Below, piece by piece: positions 1 to 13,159 of a DNA stretch of 64,000 nt (its first letter is position 1; each line of letters starts with the position of its first letter). Below the pieces are notes generated by a model. The model was given only the letters and a program-made list of their open reading frames with translations, was not told the DNA's origin and searched no databases. The DNA is from Ptiloglossa arizonensis (Eukaryota; Arthropoda; Insecta; Hymenoptera; Colletidae): NCBI RefSeq assembly GCF_051014685.1, contig NC_135058.1, forward strand, positions 5,556,811-5,620,810, given 5' to 3'. Made by a program: the position numbers and the translations under genes.

Positions 1-2363
1 ATTCACCGGTCGATGAAATAAAAAATTAACGAAAGCTACGATGCAACGTTTAATACTCGTTCGATCGGTTCGAGTGAAAATTCATCCGTAAATAGAATTA
101 AAATTAATGAAAATAACCGTTACTTCTAATACCCGTTGAATTTGTTGGAGAATTTTCGATACCTCCTTGCGAACGCAACATCCACGAAATAAAATAATTA
201 AATGACGGAGTATCGGCAGTTTAAAAGGCCACCGCATTCACGATCCGAACAGCGGAATAGTACTTTGCCATGAATTCCAATTTGCACGATTAATTGTAAC
301 GAAACTAACCTTCTCGGGACCGCAATTCTCCGCGGAAAACATTTCTTAATTGAAAACCCGCCGTCAGCACAGCGGAACGCTGTTATTCGATTTTTCTTTT
401 ATTTTTTCTTTTTTTTTTTTTTTTACCAAACAACCGCGTACCAACAACTAAACAATCGCGACTATCAGGAATTTTTACGTAATCGTTGCAAACGCATCGT
501 CTAAACACGGACCACGTTAACTCTCGCCTATAAAAATTTTTAACTCCCTATTAGCCTAATTATTCTATAGGAAATTGCTCTAGAAAGAAGAAACAACGAT
601 TAATTTCAATCAACAGGGAACAATATTAAAACCTTGGAGGAAAATTAATTTTTCTTCTAATTTTTACCGTCGTTTATCGCATTACGCGAACGAACGATAT
701 TAAAGAAATTAAAATTTGTACGTCTTGACGCATAACTGCACGTCAACGGACGTGAATAATATTAACCAACATCGATGAAAAACGAATCGTCTTTTAATTT
801 TTACCACGGTTTACCGCATTATGCGAAGGAACAATATTAAAGAAACGGAAATTTTTTACTAAAAACTCGGGTTAAATACTGGACGTAAAAATAACAGAGT
901 ACTCCAGCGACCCATGGTAGCAAAAAGAGTAGCTCTGTAACAGCGTATAACCAAATTCATCCTCCAAGTGTATAAAATTAAAAGATAAAATTCGCATTGT
1001 CGGGAATCAACGAAACAATTCACCCGTTCCTGTACTTATTTGTCCTTCGTATTTCTTTGTCTTTGTTTTCGCCCATGCTTTATCCCGTAAACGATAAATC
1101 TTCATTCGGCGCAACGAAGGGTAATCAATACCCCTTCGATTAATCGCGAAGGGAAGAACGAGCGAAATTAAACGGGAACGGTTGTAGATAATCGGTCCGC
1201 GAACCGACCGTACAAATATTTGCATCTATTTTCCGCTCTATCGATGTCACTGAATTTTGGATGCGCGGCGATATTTTTAGCCGCGATAGGCCAGGTCGAT
1301 CTATTCTCTGGCCCGCGTATGCATATTCCGTGAGGTTACAGCGTCGTCGCTTCGTTCGCTGATTTAATAATACCTAGACGCGAAACAAAAGGAGAATCGA
1401 TAGGAGACAGGAGGACGAACACAAAGCCCTTATATTCCGCGTAACGCGATTGGTGCCAATTAAACAGCCTCGTTAGAGCGGCGACGAGAGCGCGCACTTT
1501 GCAGAGGAGTCGCGACTTTGTAAAAATTGCACCGCTATACCAGCAGGTAACTCAAAGCGCGTGGAGAACGTTCGCGACACGACTTTCGCGACACAATTAA
1601 TTCACGGGTAGCCGCGAACGAGCGGTACGATGGAACGGTCGACGATGCGAGGGCCCTCGACGCGAAAAAGTAAAGTACGCGAGTGAAATCGCGGATACGA
1701 CCGAGGGGGGATTTTCAACGGGAATTACGGGGATCGAAGGCTACGCGTTAATTAATCACGGGCGTAAATTTACGGCGACAGTGAAACAACGACCGAGCAA
1801 ATGACATCAGAAAGCAAATTTACCGCTCGTAATGTTGCGCCTCGTACTCTCCGACCGTAAAGCTGTAAGTACCGATTTTACGATCGATCGAGTAAGTATA
1901 AAATTATATCGCGCGGGTAATTTAGTTCTTACGGTTCGACTTTAAACGTCAAACTGTTGAGCCGGAATCTCTCGGTACTGTTACTGCTCGGGTGTTTCGC
2001 GAGTGTCGGTATACGGGGGGACGTTCTCGCGCGACAGATTCGAAGGAAGCTGGAAACGATAATGCGATGACAACGTGTAAAAAGAGTGAGATACATGTAT
2101 CGCTGATGCGAGGGTGAGCATCCGTTGTTTAATCGGGAGAAAAGGGTATACCGACGTGTGCCAGGCATCTCATTGATCCGAGGGAAATTTTACGCATTGA
2201 CGGTTCCATGGCCGTGACTTGGATGAATAAAAGTGCGGCTAAGTGAAACAGTACTATGCGATCGCGATCGAACAACGGCCGAGGATTGCGTGAATGTGAA
2301 GGATAAAGAAGAAAGAGGAGGCGCGGAAGGGTGCGGTAGACATGTTAGACAAAGTGACAAGAC
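1..2363. other. Left-edge stretch, no gene recognised
   Basis: No exon can be supported here. The first 900 bases are AT-rich with a T homopolymer near 400-424. From about 1400 to 1900 the sequence becomes richer in CG dinucleotides. A plus-strand donor-like CAG|GTAACT lies at 1546/1547 at the end of a GC-rich segment, which could mark a 5' UTR exon, but no partner acceptor or coding frame could be tied to it. Confidence 0.5.
646..860. repeat. Two-copy degenerate direct repeat
   Basis: Two similar segments, about 646-720 and 790-860, share the order TTTTTACC, then a CGCATTA core, then AATATTAAAGAAA. They are roughly 145 bp apart and clearly diverged. This is a small local duplication of the kind seen throughout the window. 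Confidence 0.5.
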
Positions 2364-2367
2364 TCAC

Positions 2368-2397
2368 CTTGTCTGAGGGTATGTTGCGCGAACTCAT
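2368..2397 (-). CDS. Possible first coding exon of an unidentified minus-strand gene
   Basis: On the minus strand an ATG with A at -3 opens ten codons (MSSRNIPSDK) and runs straight into a strong donor, AAG|GTGAGT, at 2368/2367. Upstream is a GC-rich stretch that includes a GCCATTTT element near 2740, as expected for a 5' UTR and promoter. A second frame across the same segment is also open upstream without an ATG and reads FGKVGFGSNYGRPLD and onward into the same donor, so the true frame is undecided. No downstream exon was recognised between 1 and 2360, so the gene, if real, may continue beyond the left edge. Function unknown; not assignable to a family. Confidence 0.3.
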
Positions 2398-2399
2398 CG

Positions 2400-2900
2400 T
2401 AGATGGTGACGAGAGGGTGTCGTGAGGAATCCAGAGGCCGTCCGTAATTTGACCCAAAGCCGACTTTCCCGAATGGCACAGGTATTAACAAACGGTGACA
2501 GCAGTGAAAAGCCAGTGCGACGCACTACTCGATGAAAACACACTCACGCACAGCTCACTATTCCGGGACCATTTCGGCCCGAGCCTTCGCTGCCCGATCA
2601 CTCACTCCGACACCTGTCGTTACTTGTACATGTCGGGCGCAAAGTATTTGGGTAACATCTTGCAGATAATGCACGGAATACGCTCTCTAGTTTGCACCGC
2701 ACGCACCCACCGTCCCAGTCTCAGAGCCAAACACATAAAATGGCGATCCTGAGACGATGCAGCCTTCTGGGGAAGCTTCGGTCACAGAGTACGCGATGGA
2801 CTAGTCTGCCCCGTTCGATGCTCTCGACAGGTGGCAGTGGGAGTAACAACGATCGCGCCACCCTCGGCTAATTTCGGAATTATACACGAACCGGATCTAC
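2400..2900. promoter_or_regulatory. GC-rich promoter-like block
   Basis: This stretch is distinctly richer in G+C and CpG than both flanks. It lies just upstream of the possible minus-strand first exon and about 1.2 kb upstream of TTC5. It contains AAAATGGCGATC near 2736-2748, resembling YY1-type or M1BP-era housekeeping promoter motifs on the minus strand. A divergent promoter region is an inference from composition and position only. Confidence 0.3.
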
Positions 2901-4047
2901 GCTAGACATGCGAACGAAGCTTACCGCGAATATACGGGGTGTCTCTTGCGAAGGGTTTTGAAATCTTTCCTTAGAGACTATTATTATTACATCTAGAGCC
3001 TGTATAATAATTGAAAATTTAAAAAAATGTTTCTTTCCTTTCGTACAGTACGAGCTCGATACTATTCAAATCAATTATTATTTATGTACCGATGGATTAC
3101 TAATGATTTAGAACGAAAATTGCCGCCTGTCAATTTTAAAGAATGGAAATTTTTAATTTAAACATTTCTAAGGAAATAAATCGTATATCGTATAGTGTAA
3201 AGATCAGATCGATAATGCGACTGATTATTCCGCAATAAAATCGTAACGATAAGATTGGTACGGGTGCCCTTTGGATGATTTCAATTTATCAATGCACGAT
3301 AATGACATCGTATTGTCATAAGCAAAGTGTTAATTCAGAGGTCGTAAATAAATATTAATAAAAAAACAAATACATATAAAAATTTACAGAGAGGAAACAA
3401 AGAAATCAATTTTATTATTCTGTCCACGAAAAATTTACGAAGAGAATATGTTATATGAAGACTGAATATTTAATAGACTTCATTTTTTAATACTTCGTTT
3501 AAAAATCAATTGATCATGATATGCATTCGAAAACATTTTTTCATATTTTGCACAATTAAAAAATAACAGCAAAAAATATGTTTTATGCTGTGTAAAAAAA
3601 ATAATTTCATTGTAATCGTTAATAATTTTGAAAAAAGCAGCTTTAATAAATTTGTAATACTTCATACAAGACACCCAGTATATATAATTGTAAATTGTAA
3701 ACAACTTTCAAAATTGCTTTTTTTACGACCAATCTATTCCTTTTTCGATTAAATTATACATGCATTTGTATTATTTTATCCCTATATTATTAATTGTAAA
3801 GTAGTTTATATTGATTATATTTAATATGATTGTAAACCCTACCCTACTTTAGTGCTGCATTAATATTAGCATATAACCTCTTCAGTCACTCTGAAGTTTT
3901 GACAGTTGCGAATGATAGATTACATTGCTTTGTTTAAGCATTCGTTCACATGTAGTTGGGAATTATGAATAAAACTACATACTTCATGTATATTTGACGC
4001 ACAATGAAATATCTGTGATAAACCTTTTATTAAAATATTGTAAAAAA
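2901..4047. other. AT-rich intergenic DNA upstream of TTC5
   Basis: Strongly AT-rich, with no open frame worth calling. The TTC5 transcription start presumably lies in the last 200 bases (about 3840-4040), but I see no clear TATA box or initiator. A CTTCAGTCACTCTGAAG near-palindrome sits at about 3880-3897. Confidence 0.5.
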
Positions 4048-6195
4048 ATGTCTGCAATTATAGATGATAAAGTGGTTGCAGGAGCACAATCTACTAATGT
4101 TGTCAAAGAAGATCCTATTGTAGCTCTAACGGTACTTATACCGTTTTAATGTTAGAATTTAGATAATGATTGGATCCATTTATACTTTTTTATCATATGG
4201 AATATAACCTTTCACCATTTCCTTCTAATTTCTAACACAATATTTATTGCAACAGTTTTAACATTCAAAGTATACTATGCCTTAGTCTTAAGCTTTTTTT
4301 CTAACTCTGTAATAGTAATATCGAATATTTATTTTAGGAGAAAGTAAACGCATTATATTTTTTTCGAGATCATTACTTTGAAAATCGTCCTATCGAGGAA
4401 GCTATTAAGAAGAACGGTGATGTGGAAAAAGAAATGAAAGATACATTGAACAAATTTGATGAATGTAAAGGATACGAGATCGATGGATCACGAGCAAAAT
4501 ATTATTACCTGAAGGGAAAAGCCTTAAATGTTACAGAACGTTTTATGTCTCAAGCAGAGGAATTATTAACTAAAGCAGTCAAATTAGAACCTAACTTAAT
4601 AGAAGCATGGAACGAATTAGGAGAATGTTATTGGAAAAATGATGATATTCAACAGGCAAAAAACTGTTTTGTCGGTGCTTTACGTCATGTAAAACTGTTT
4701 CCTTTTAATAATATATTGTTTACTTATATTTCTTAATTACATATTGTATCGTTATAACATAATTACAAATATTATAGGGTAGAAATAAAGTATCTTTACG
4801 AAATCTGTCAATGGTACTCAGGCAGGAACCAGTTTCCAATATCGAGCAACGAATACAAAATATACAACAGGGATTGGAATATGCTAAGGAAGCAGTTAGT
4901 CTCGATACAGCGGATGGAACTTCCTGGGCTATTTTGGGAAATGCCTATTTGTCTTCCTTTTTTACAGTAGCACAGAATCCTCTAACTTTACGCTGTTGCA
5001 TGTCAGCTTATATACAGGCGGTAAGTAATTAGTAATGTTACTAAATTTTTAACTTTGTAATTCCATTATTTTACCATGTAAAAAGAATTTGAAAATTGTT
5101 TTTAGGAAAAAGATATCGTAGCAGGAAGTAATTCTCATTTATTTCATAATAAAGCAGTGGTAAGTATTTTGTAATTTCCAAATACTATACAAAAGTTTTA
5201 AGATAATAGTATGTAATTTGTACTTGTATAAATAACTAACAATGGTATTAGGCTTTAAAGTATCAAGAAGAATATTGTGCAGCATTGAAGTCGTTTGAAA
5301 GAGCAATGTTATTAGATCCAATATGGGAAACACCACGCAACAAAAGGGACGAATTGTTACAATATTTAAAAGATGTACAAAATTTAGTAAACAATAATGG
5401 AAGAGTAAAACCGAAGAGATTGTACCAAATGATACGGGTATCTAAACTTTTAAACACTATATTTTTCCTATATTTTGAACTATGACTCTATAATCCTTTT
5501 TGTCTTCTAAGATTATAGAAATGTAAGATTGTACAAACATAATGTGTGATGCTGGTACATATACATATTTATAGGTTTCTAATTAAATGTAGGCTTTGGA
5601 TGTTAAACATTTGGGACCATATAAAGGTGGCTCTTTTACGTCTGGTCAGAAAACTGTAACATTAGATTTAGTATCGCTGAAAGATTTGGTTGTTGGAGTC
5701 AATCCAGAGAAAGTTGTATTTGGGAAAGTAGTATGTTGGATACAAGATACCGATAGCGTACCTTTGTAAGTATATTTTGTAATGTTTAAAAAAACTGTAA
5801 CAAATAAGAAACAGTATTTATTACCTTAACGAATAAATATATATATATAAAACTTTTCAGCGCTTTTTGTCTCGTTGATGAAGAAAAAACGTGTATTGCT
5901 GTAACAGTATACAACCTTGCTAAAGGTCGTGGAGTTACCGTCGGAGATTCTGTTGCTATACCTGAACCTTTTGTTATTCATCAAAAGTTTTCTTATCTTA
6001 ATAATGTAAGTATAGAGTGTATACATTTGTTTAAAAGTACTATTAAAAGTAACTACATAAGTGTATGTCTTCCAGGATTTTGATTTTAAAACTGTACGAG
6101 TCGAAACACCAGTCATATTGGTCGTTAATGGAAAAAAACTAGGTAGGGAGCAACAAGCCTCTGCGAAATTTCACACCTTTAAAAAAACCGATTGA
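4048..6195 (+). CDS. Tetratricopeptide repeat protein 5 (TTC5/Strap), eight exons
   Basis: Exons joined by GT-AG introns: 4048-4131, 4338-4688, 4778-5020, 5106-5159, 5252-5437, 5593-5765, 5861-6005, 6076-6195. The frame is kept throughout and gives 451 residues, close to the 440 of human TTC5. Residues about 30-300 hold TPR helices (YLKGKALNVT; AVKLEPNLIEAWNELGECYW; GTSWAILGNAYLS; RAMLLDPIWETPR). Residues about 305-440 form the C-terminal OB-fold part (HLGPYKGGSF, VYNLAKGRGVTVGDSVAIPEP, ending RVETPVILVVNGK). In mammals TTC5 is a p300/JMY cofactor in stress responses and binds nascent tubulin chains to trigger tubulin mRNA decay; the same role here is inferred from family membership. The start ATG has A residues at -3 and the first 28 residues are the usual poorly conserved leader. 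Introns are only 70-206 bp. Coding bases are AT-rich, unlike the neighbouring torso-like gene. Tail-to-tail with torso-like. Confidence 0.95.
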
Positions 6196-7796
6196 GCACA
6201 AAATTTTATTCACGGATTTATAGTGAAATATAGTTGACAACGAGACTTTCCTATAACGAATACGGACGTGCGTCAATAGCCGATGTGATATTTGAATTTT
6301 GAGTCTAAGTATTATTACATTCATAGAATTAAATAATCTTACCACAGTCAATATCGCTGACGATAGGCGAATATACTTATATTGTTGCGCGTTTACTTAT
6401 AAAGATATTGTTCAAGTTAGGAACAATTCAATTATGAAATTGTTTTACATAATTTGTTTCTTACATGAACGATCACATCACGTAAGTTTGTTACATTTTG
6501 TTTACGATATGTTAACTTGCAAAGAAACTTCAAGAACCCATAAATCTGGTGCGTACTAAATGAAGAAAACCATTGGAAACCAATGATTTTATTTACAAAT
6601 TTACAAACTTTTTAGTGCTCAGATAATGTAGTGTTTTAAAACAACACTTTTTAAATGTGTATTGTTATTTTATGAAAGTTGATTGTACCATTAACAAATG
6701 ATTTATGTATTTTAGTAACAAGTCATTGTACACGTACAAAATTTGATGGAAGTCAATGAATTCGGGTACTTGAGGTTTTTTGTTAGCTTCAATGTCAATT
6801 TATACATAGTACAGATGAATTACGTATAAAAATACTGATTCTTGCAATACACGTTTGTGTATTTTTTATAGACACTAATATTGAATTTTTTGCCGAATTT
6901 GCATTGCGCTATTACTAATTTTACTATAACAAGCCTATCATTATTAGGTGAGTTAAAAGTTGAGAAAAATATTAGAATTAAAATAACACAAAACACTTCA
7001 CTTTTAAACAAACTCATTAACATTAGCATAAGTTTTATTCATCAGTCACTTTACCGTGCCAATAATATAAATTCCGACTCGTTCGTACGAAAGATACAAA
7101 ATAACATTTTTTTCTTATGCGTATTCAATCATTTACGTCGATTCGTTTAAGCTCTATTAAAAACGTCCATAACTGTAGAAGTCTACAATTTATCCGAAAA
7201 CGCGTTACACGTCTATTTATTTTCACACATATTGGTTCATCGACCAAATTTCACCTCATTCAAAACAAAAGAATCAAACTCAACACGAAGGAGAAAAAAT
7301 CGCGAATCTTGTTTCTATATTTATCGCAATATCTTTGACCGGATCAAAATCCGATGGAAGTTAGCGAATCTAATATCAAAAATACAACTATAAGTAGGGA
7401 GACAAGAGGTCGCTCATTTTTCAGTCAGATACTTTTGGGAAAAATGCTTGTGATATATTTAAAACGTTTGTATAAAAATGTTTTCTATTATCGATTATAA
7501 TAATAAATACTTATTTATAACAATATGATAGTTGGCCGTTTCATTATTAAATCCTAGCGTCCGTTCGACGGAAAAAACAGCGAACTTCCGGTGGACCTCG
7601 AATTAACGACAATTCGTAATCGATCGTCTCGAAGTCACAGACGATCGATTCTCGTCAGAGTCATCGGTCGATGCTTGTCCTTTTTTCATTGTGTAAACGT
7701 TACCGGCACTGTGATCCACTGCGTACAGATTGGATCACACAAGCGAAACGGAATCGTACCAATTGTTTTCGTTTCTTCCGTGATTGGCACGTGTCT
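6196..7796. other. 3' intergenic region between convergent TTC5 and torso-like
   Basis: Contains the 3' UTRs of both neighbours. No perfect AATAAA was found close behind the TTC5 stop on the plus strand; the first obvious one is near 7503. The frames open here are short and AT-driven and are not called. A perfect inverted repeat at 7618-7650 is listed separately. Confidence 0.5.
7618..7650. other. Perfect 12-bp inverted repeat (hairpin)
   Basis: Left arm AATCGATCGTCT (7618-7629) and right arm AGACGATCGATT (7639-7650) are exact reverse complements around a 9-nt loop. It lies about 150 bp past the torso-like stop codon and 1.4 kb past the TTC5 stop, so it may sit in the torso-like 3' UTR. A role in RNA 3' structure or transcription end is speculative. 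Confidence 0.6.
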
Positions 7797-10700
7797 TCAC
7801 ATGTTCACTTCCCATAACTTAAAGTAATTGTCGATCACCTCGAGGAACCACTCGCGGCGCTGAGTGTCATTGAAAATGGGTGCCAGTGTTCGTAGCTGTA
7901 GCTGCAACAGCGCCTCGTTTCCAAGCAGTCCGTCGAGTTGCTTCAGCAGCATCGCATCTCCATGGAGTTTCAACAGGCTGGCATGGGAGAAAATATAATA
8001 TTGATTTCGAAGACGTTCCACCGCCCATGCTTCAACGGTACGGTTCCCGCTCGCGGCTTGTATGGAACCGATGTGCTCGGCGTACCACGGCGAGAAGTAG
8101 TTACTTAATTCGAGATTCGAAAGGTTCGCCACACCGCGCGTCTTCAAGCGCTCTTTTATACGCAGATACGCTTGAGGCGTGTAGACGAATACCTGAAAGA
8201 AACACAGCCTTGTAATTATTGCCAGTTATTTTCCCACCTGTTTGTTTCACCTATAGGTCAACGTAAACGATCGACGCCGTTACTTTAATTGTTGGTTATC
8301 AAGGTAATTTCTAACGCATTGATTAACAAGAGATTGTATCGAATTTTCTCCGTCGATCGTTCTAGATTTTTTCGTAATATTTCCGTGATAAATTTATTTA
8401 TTTAATCTTTCACGAGAGATTTTTGAAACTCGAGAGATTCAGAGATAAATTATAGAATGTAAAAACTCAATGTTACTTATACGCATTTGCATCGAACACA
8501 AAGCGTATGTACGCGTGTCGCGTCAGCCGATGATAGATGGCGCGGCAGGTAACTATATAGTATGGTGGGATTAACCTTTACGTGACCGTGAGTAATCGAT
8601 CGATTTTGAACCGACTATAGATTAATATTTGCGAAGATCGGAGCGTACGACGAACTTAACCTATTCTATACGAGTTGAACGATTTCGAACGCGTATTACT
8701 CGAATCGTTTCTACCAGGTTGTTTGAAACACTTTGAACGGAATGTTCGAGCTTTCGCGTATTGGTAAGAAAGCATTAACGCGTCTGTCCAAAACACGTGA
8801 TCGTGCTAACTGTCCCCAGTTTGTATTGTCAAAGAACACAATGTTCGTTGAAATTACGGCTAGATAGATAGAGGCATATATTACTGGAAGAATGAAGCAG
8901 GTTGTGTCGGAAAAGTTACGCGGAAGTGGGTATATCGAAGTTAATTGTAATAAAAATGAAAAATGGATATTGCAGAAGAGGAAGTTTAGTAATAAACGCC
9001 GTGCAACCTGTGTATCTATTGTGTTAATTTTGCCCCGTGACAGCAAAATTTATGAATTTCCTTCTACATTGACACGCGTATGTAAACTTTATGCGAGGCT
9101 GCAGGTATACCTACTCAAATTGGTTCTTGGAATTGAATCTTGAGGCAATAAATTTAATGCAGCTATAAACCGTTTGTCTTGCACAAGACATTCAAATGAG
9201 GTTGTTTAAAGATACGAAACGTTTATAGTTACAGGTGGAAGGTGGTCTGCGTGGATCTTTGGCGAAAAAAGGAAGACGACCACGAACGAAACAACAACTG
9301 TATCGGAGTCTCGACATTTTTGAAACGCGTATTTATATCGACAAGGCCGTTCACAATCGATAAATAATCCAGCTCTCGGACGTATCGTGATGAATTTCAA
9401 ATACAAGAGTTATGTAACCTTTATCTAATACGATGATGCGAAGTATTGCACAGCCAAGGAAGCGGATAGTTCTCAAGTACGTTTATCGGAAAATCCTTTC
9501 AACGATGAAAGATAAACGTCTGGATTTCAAGCCAACGGCGATTTTAAATCACATTAAGCAATCACGGTGCGCAAGCATAAACGTACAGTCAGATCGGAGA
9601 AACAAACAACTCGATTTCCCCTAACCATCTCGAGCGAAGTATCGGAAACATCGTACGACTTTCGTCTCTTGTTTTCGTACGAAACTTTGACATCAGTCGT
9701 TCATCGATTCAACGAATCTTGATCGAAAAATTGTCACGCGTTCCATCTAAGATTCTAAAACCAACGTTCACTCTGTATTTGCAAATCAACGGTTGAACAA
9801 ATATTGTTCGATTACTCGCGATACGCTCGAACCCATCGCCACGGTGGACACAAATTTAACTGGGTGTCTAAGGCTATCCAACTGTGAATTGCAAACTATT
9901 TTTTTTCTTATGGTATCGCTACGTGCCTCCTTACCCTAGGTGCAACCTTCCTTTGTCTGTTTACCGTCAATCGAACCTATTTGCCTAGATATTCGACGCA
10001 GAAAGCATACGCGTGCACAATTTCACCGTGTGCGAAACAAACAATGAGGTGGAGTGGCAGAGCAGCTAAGTTGTGATGGGATTAACCGCCTAATGGCCTC
10101 GAACGGCCGGTTTAATTTGCGTTCGCTATAACCAGTGGCGGATCAACCGTGAAACTGATGAACTTTAAACAAGGTAGAAAATTATACGGACCTCGTTTAC
10201 CGAATAGCGTCATTTTCCAAGCATAATACTTGCGATAACGGTACCAGTATCTTTTTATCATATTTTAATTCAGATTTCATTCAATACCCACACATCGTTC
10301 CAATCTTTGTTACACCGCGGTGCAAGTGTTCTTTGCGGTTAATTTCGTTGCTAAAAATTTTCAGGAGGACCACTCGGACACATCTCGAGCTTCCACGAAT
10401 GAAAATCCGCCACCGTGATCGTTATTCGTCGTCAAACCCATCGCCACAGTGGACACAAATTTAACCGGGTGTTTAAGGCTATCCAACCGTGAATACCGTT
10501 GCAAACTATTTCTTTTTTTTCTCATGGTATCGCTACTAACCTCGTTACTATAAATCTATTTATTTAACATTATTAATTTATAAATATTTAACCCATATAT
10601 TAATTCAAATCAACCCTTGTCCACGCACATTTCATATCCGTGAATCGATTTGAATAAATACACACGAGCCGGTGAAATTTCTTTGATTTTTCTCTCTCCT

Positions 10701-11358
10701 CTAGAGGTACTTCGTATCTCACCTGGTACAAGGAGTTGCCCGTAACGTAGGCGGCGATGTAGTGTGAGCCGAAGTTCTTGATGAATCGAACCACGCTCGC
10801 GGTGTCGCCGACTGTGACGTTGCTCGTTTCCCTGTAAACGGCCTCGTCGACGATCATCGATTCCGCCGTGGCGGCGAGCTTCTCGTTCTCACGGAATCTG
10901 GCGACGCGCACCAACACGTAACAGTGCTCACCGGTGATGAACGACGAGTTGATGCCAAGGTGGCGGGCTATGGCCGCCTTTGACCAACTGCCGGTGAACG
11001 CGCGCCACGGTCTCTCCAGCCTCTCGAACGTGAAGTCACGGAAGTAGGCCTGGAGCAATTGACGGATGTTGTCGCAGAACTCCATGTGAAAATCACCGTC
11101 GAAGACCGCGGTCTGTTGGCGTTGCCTGCTGGCCGCCGCGACCGGATTCGTGAAAACGTCCAACGTCGGTTCCCGGAATATCCATGTGTCGGTGTCGTTT
11201 CGCGGTAACACTCTCATGCTGATGCTCAGGTAACCGTAACGGCTGAATATGTTCACAGCGCCACCGAGACGCGGCCTCTGCGACCCACCGCTGACCCGCA
11301 CCCCCGCCAATAACGCGAGCATCCACGCCAGGACCAAGAATCGCGACCGTGACCACAT
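7797..11358 (-). CDS. tsl: Torso-like, secreted MACPF-domain protein
   Basis: Coding exons 11358-10723 and 8192-7797 (minus), joined in phase 0 at CAG|GTGAGA and TTTCTTTCAG|GTA, give 343 residues (Drosophila Torso-like is about 353). Residues 1-25 form a signal peptide (positive start, then LVLAWMLALLAG). Residues 33-70 carry the family block NIFSRYGYLSISMR and WIFREPTLDVF. The MACPF signature FGSHY is at 196-200. Potential N-glycosylation sites are N54, N137 and N180, with more in exon 2. Torso-like is exported by ovarian follicle cells and is needed for local Trunk/Torso signalling at embryo termini; it also affects growth timing. I start at the second ATG of the frame because a good acceptor (TTCCAG|GTGC, at 11387/11386) lies between the two, so the first is probably intronic and another 5' exon lies further right. 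The coding bases are GC-rich. Confidence 0.95.
8193..10722 (-). other. Torso-like intron
   Basis: A 2.5-kb intron separating the signal-peptide/MACPF signature exon from the C-terminal exon. Open frames inside (for example 8711-9046 minus and 8892-9143 plus) overlap each other on opposite strands and have no recognisable motifs. Two GGGATTAA sequences occur near 8568 and 10078; they match the Otd/Bicoid core but could be chance. A direct repeat is listed separately. Confidence 0.8.
9830..10535 (+). repeat. Direct repeat pair inside the torso-like intron
   Basis: About 95-100 bp at 9830-9922 recur at 10435-10535. Shared landmarks, in order, are CCCATCGCCAC, GTGGACACAAATTTAAC, AAGGCTATCCAAC, TTGCAAACTATT and ATGGTATCGCTAC. 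The second copy carries small insertions and substitutions. It is a diverged duplication roughly 605 bp apart. Confidence 0.75.
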
Positions 11359-11504
11359 CTCTCGCGGCTGCCTGCGGCGGATGCACCTGGAACACGAGGA
11401 AAATATTGGTACCGCCACTGGTATCGCTTCGGTTTATGTTACGTTCGACAGGAGGAAACCTCGGTATTCGATGTCCCCGAATTTTAAACTTAAATCTTTT
11501 ACTA

Positions 11505-11892
11505 CGACTAGGGACCGCGGTCGATCTCCGGGAGATGTCGTTCGTATCGACGGGTGATTATAGTAGACATTTATATAAGGAGAGCGATTATAGTCAAGCT
11601 CCAGAAGATGTAATTCATATTGATGGGTGATTATAATTGAGGTTCAGAAGATGTGATTCGTGTAGATGGGTGATTATAATCGAGCTCCAGAAGATGTAGT
11701 TCATATTGATGGGTGATTATAGTCGATCTCCAGAAGATGTGATTCATATTGATAGGTAATTATAGTCGATCTTCAGGAGATGTCGTCCGCATCGACGGGC
11801 GACTATAATCGATCTTTAGAAGATATCACTCTTATACGAGTGATTATATTTGGTCTCCAGATGTCATTCGTATACGAGTAATTATAGTCAAA
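11505..11892 (+). repeat. 43-bp minisatellite upstream of torso-like
   Basis: About eight or nine degenerate copies of a 43-bp unit with landmarks CTCCAGAAGATGT, CATATTGATGGG and TGATTATAGTC. Neighbouring starts at 11682 and 11725 give the 43-bp period. The last copies are shortened and diverged. It sits just upstream of the torso-like coding exon, inside what is probably its first intron. The short open frames here come from the repeat. Confidence 0.85.
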
Positions 11893-12294
11893 GAGTGTTC
11901 ATAATTCCGAGCAGAACGATTCGAGAACTATTTCAGCATTTCAATCGATGCATAGATCTAACAGAACTGACTGAAACGCTACGTAGCTGGTTACAGAAAG
12001 ATATTTCTTAAATAATTTGGACCATGGATCGCTTTAAATTAGACCGCGTTTATTTTTCGCTATTTTAAGTAAGAACATTTATTTATAAATATACACACGT
12101 TCCGTACAAACATTTATTCAAGACGCTGCGAAAAAAGGTAAGTGCACGTTGGACGAAATAATTCATTGCGCTGTTACATAGGAGTTACGACTCCGTGTTA
12201 GGAGATAGTACCTCGTTCAATTTACACGTAAAGGCCATGGTTTAATTTACGATCCGGTTCAAGTTAGGTTAACTTTTGCTTGCTCTTGTTTCAG
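11893..12294. other. Unique stretch, nothing recognised
   Basis: No repeats or convincing open frames. The last 20 bases are a pyrimidine-rich tract ending in CAG, which supports the exon candidate that follows. Confidence 0.4.
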
Positions 12295-12453
12295 GTAATT
12301 GTATTCGAGAAAAATATGTACACGATGTTGCCTCGGTACGTTAAACCTCCGGACTCTATCGTTTTGAGTGCGATGACGCACAGTGATGGATCCGTGCGTG
12401 CATTAGTCGCGAGTAATCAAAACGACGATCTACTTCGCACCGTATTACCATAA
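12295..12453 (+). CDS. Possible terminal exon of an unidentified plus-strand gene
   Basis: A good acceptor (TTGCTTGCTCTTGTTTCAG) is followed by 52 codons open in phase 0 to a TAA, reading VIVFEKNMYTMLPRYVKPPD and then a polar tail rich in D, N and S. An internal ATG at the eighth codon could also start a 45-residue peptide. The amino-acid mix looks like protein rather than random sequence, but no upstream exon or family could be found. Chance is a real alternative. Confidence 0.2.
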   Translation, partial: VIVFEKNMYTMLPRYVKPPDSIVLSAMTHSDGSVRALVASNQNDDLLRTVLP

Positions 12454-13159
12454 ATCTGCAACGTAGAAACACAGACTACGAATACTGTTTACGCAGTGTT
12501 GATGAAATATCGACGCGAGTCGGAAAAGATTTCTTGCGTAGAACTCTGAACCGAACCACGCTAATCGGGGAGTAAATAAAGAGAAGACACTGTAACGAAA
12601 CATATGCGTACTCGTTGGTGATAGATTTTTCTTCTGGTCGATACGAATAATAAACTCGAAAACACGTATTTGACGAACGAAACGTTCGTTTGTATCTTTA
12701 ACCACGATGGTAATTCGTTCGCGAGGAAATAACTTTCTCGTATCGAGATTACACTTTAGAGACGTTGATTCCCACGAAGTGAAACGAGAAACGATCGGAA
12801 CGAAATGTTTAGCACGCATCTGTTGCAAATGATTTCCGTTTTACAACTCCTACAGGGATTCTTGACGTTCGTTAATTCATGCTTCTCCTATTAATTTACT
12901 TCCGGCTCGAAAATTACGACGATTTCGCTGAAAAGATATCACGGTTTTTTTCCACGGTTGTTGTACCTTTACGATTGTCGTTCCATTATACGATCAATTC
13001 CGTTCGACATATTTGGTTTAGCAATTCGTTCGAGCATAGAGCGTATTTTTCTCGTACAGCGAGTTTCATCGTTTGCAAGTACCAAAAAGTTCAATCGTCT
13101 CTTACTGCGTGAAAATTTCATACTGTGCTGGAAAACTTGCACAGAAAGACGATAAAGTA
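12454..13159. other. Unique stretch, nothing supported
   Basis: Overlapping frames on both strands (for example 12445-12828 minus) have no recognisable domain and no matched splice sites. I see no repeat structure here. Confidence 0.4.
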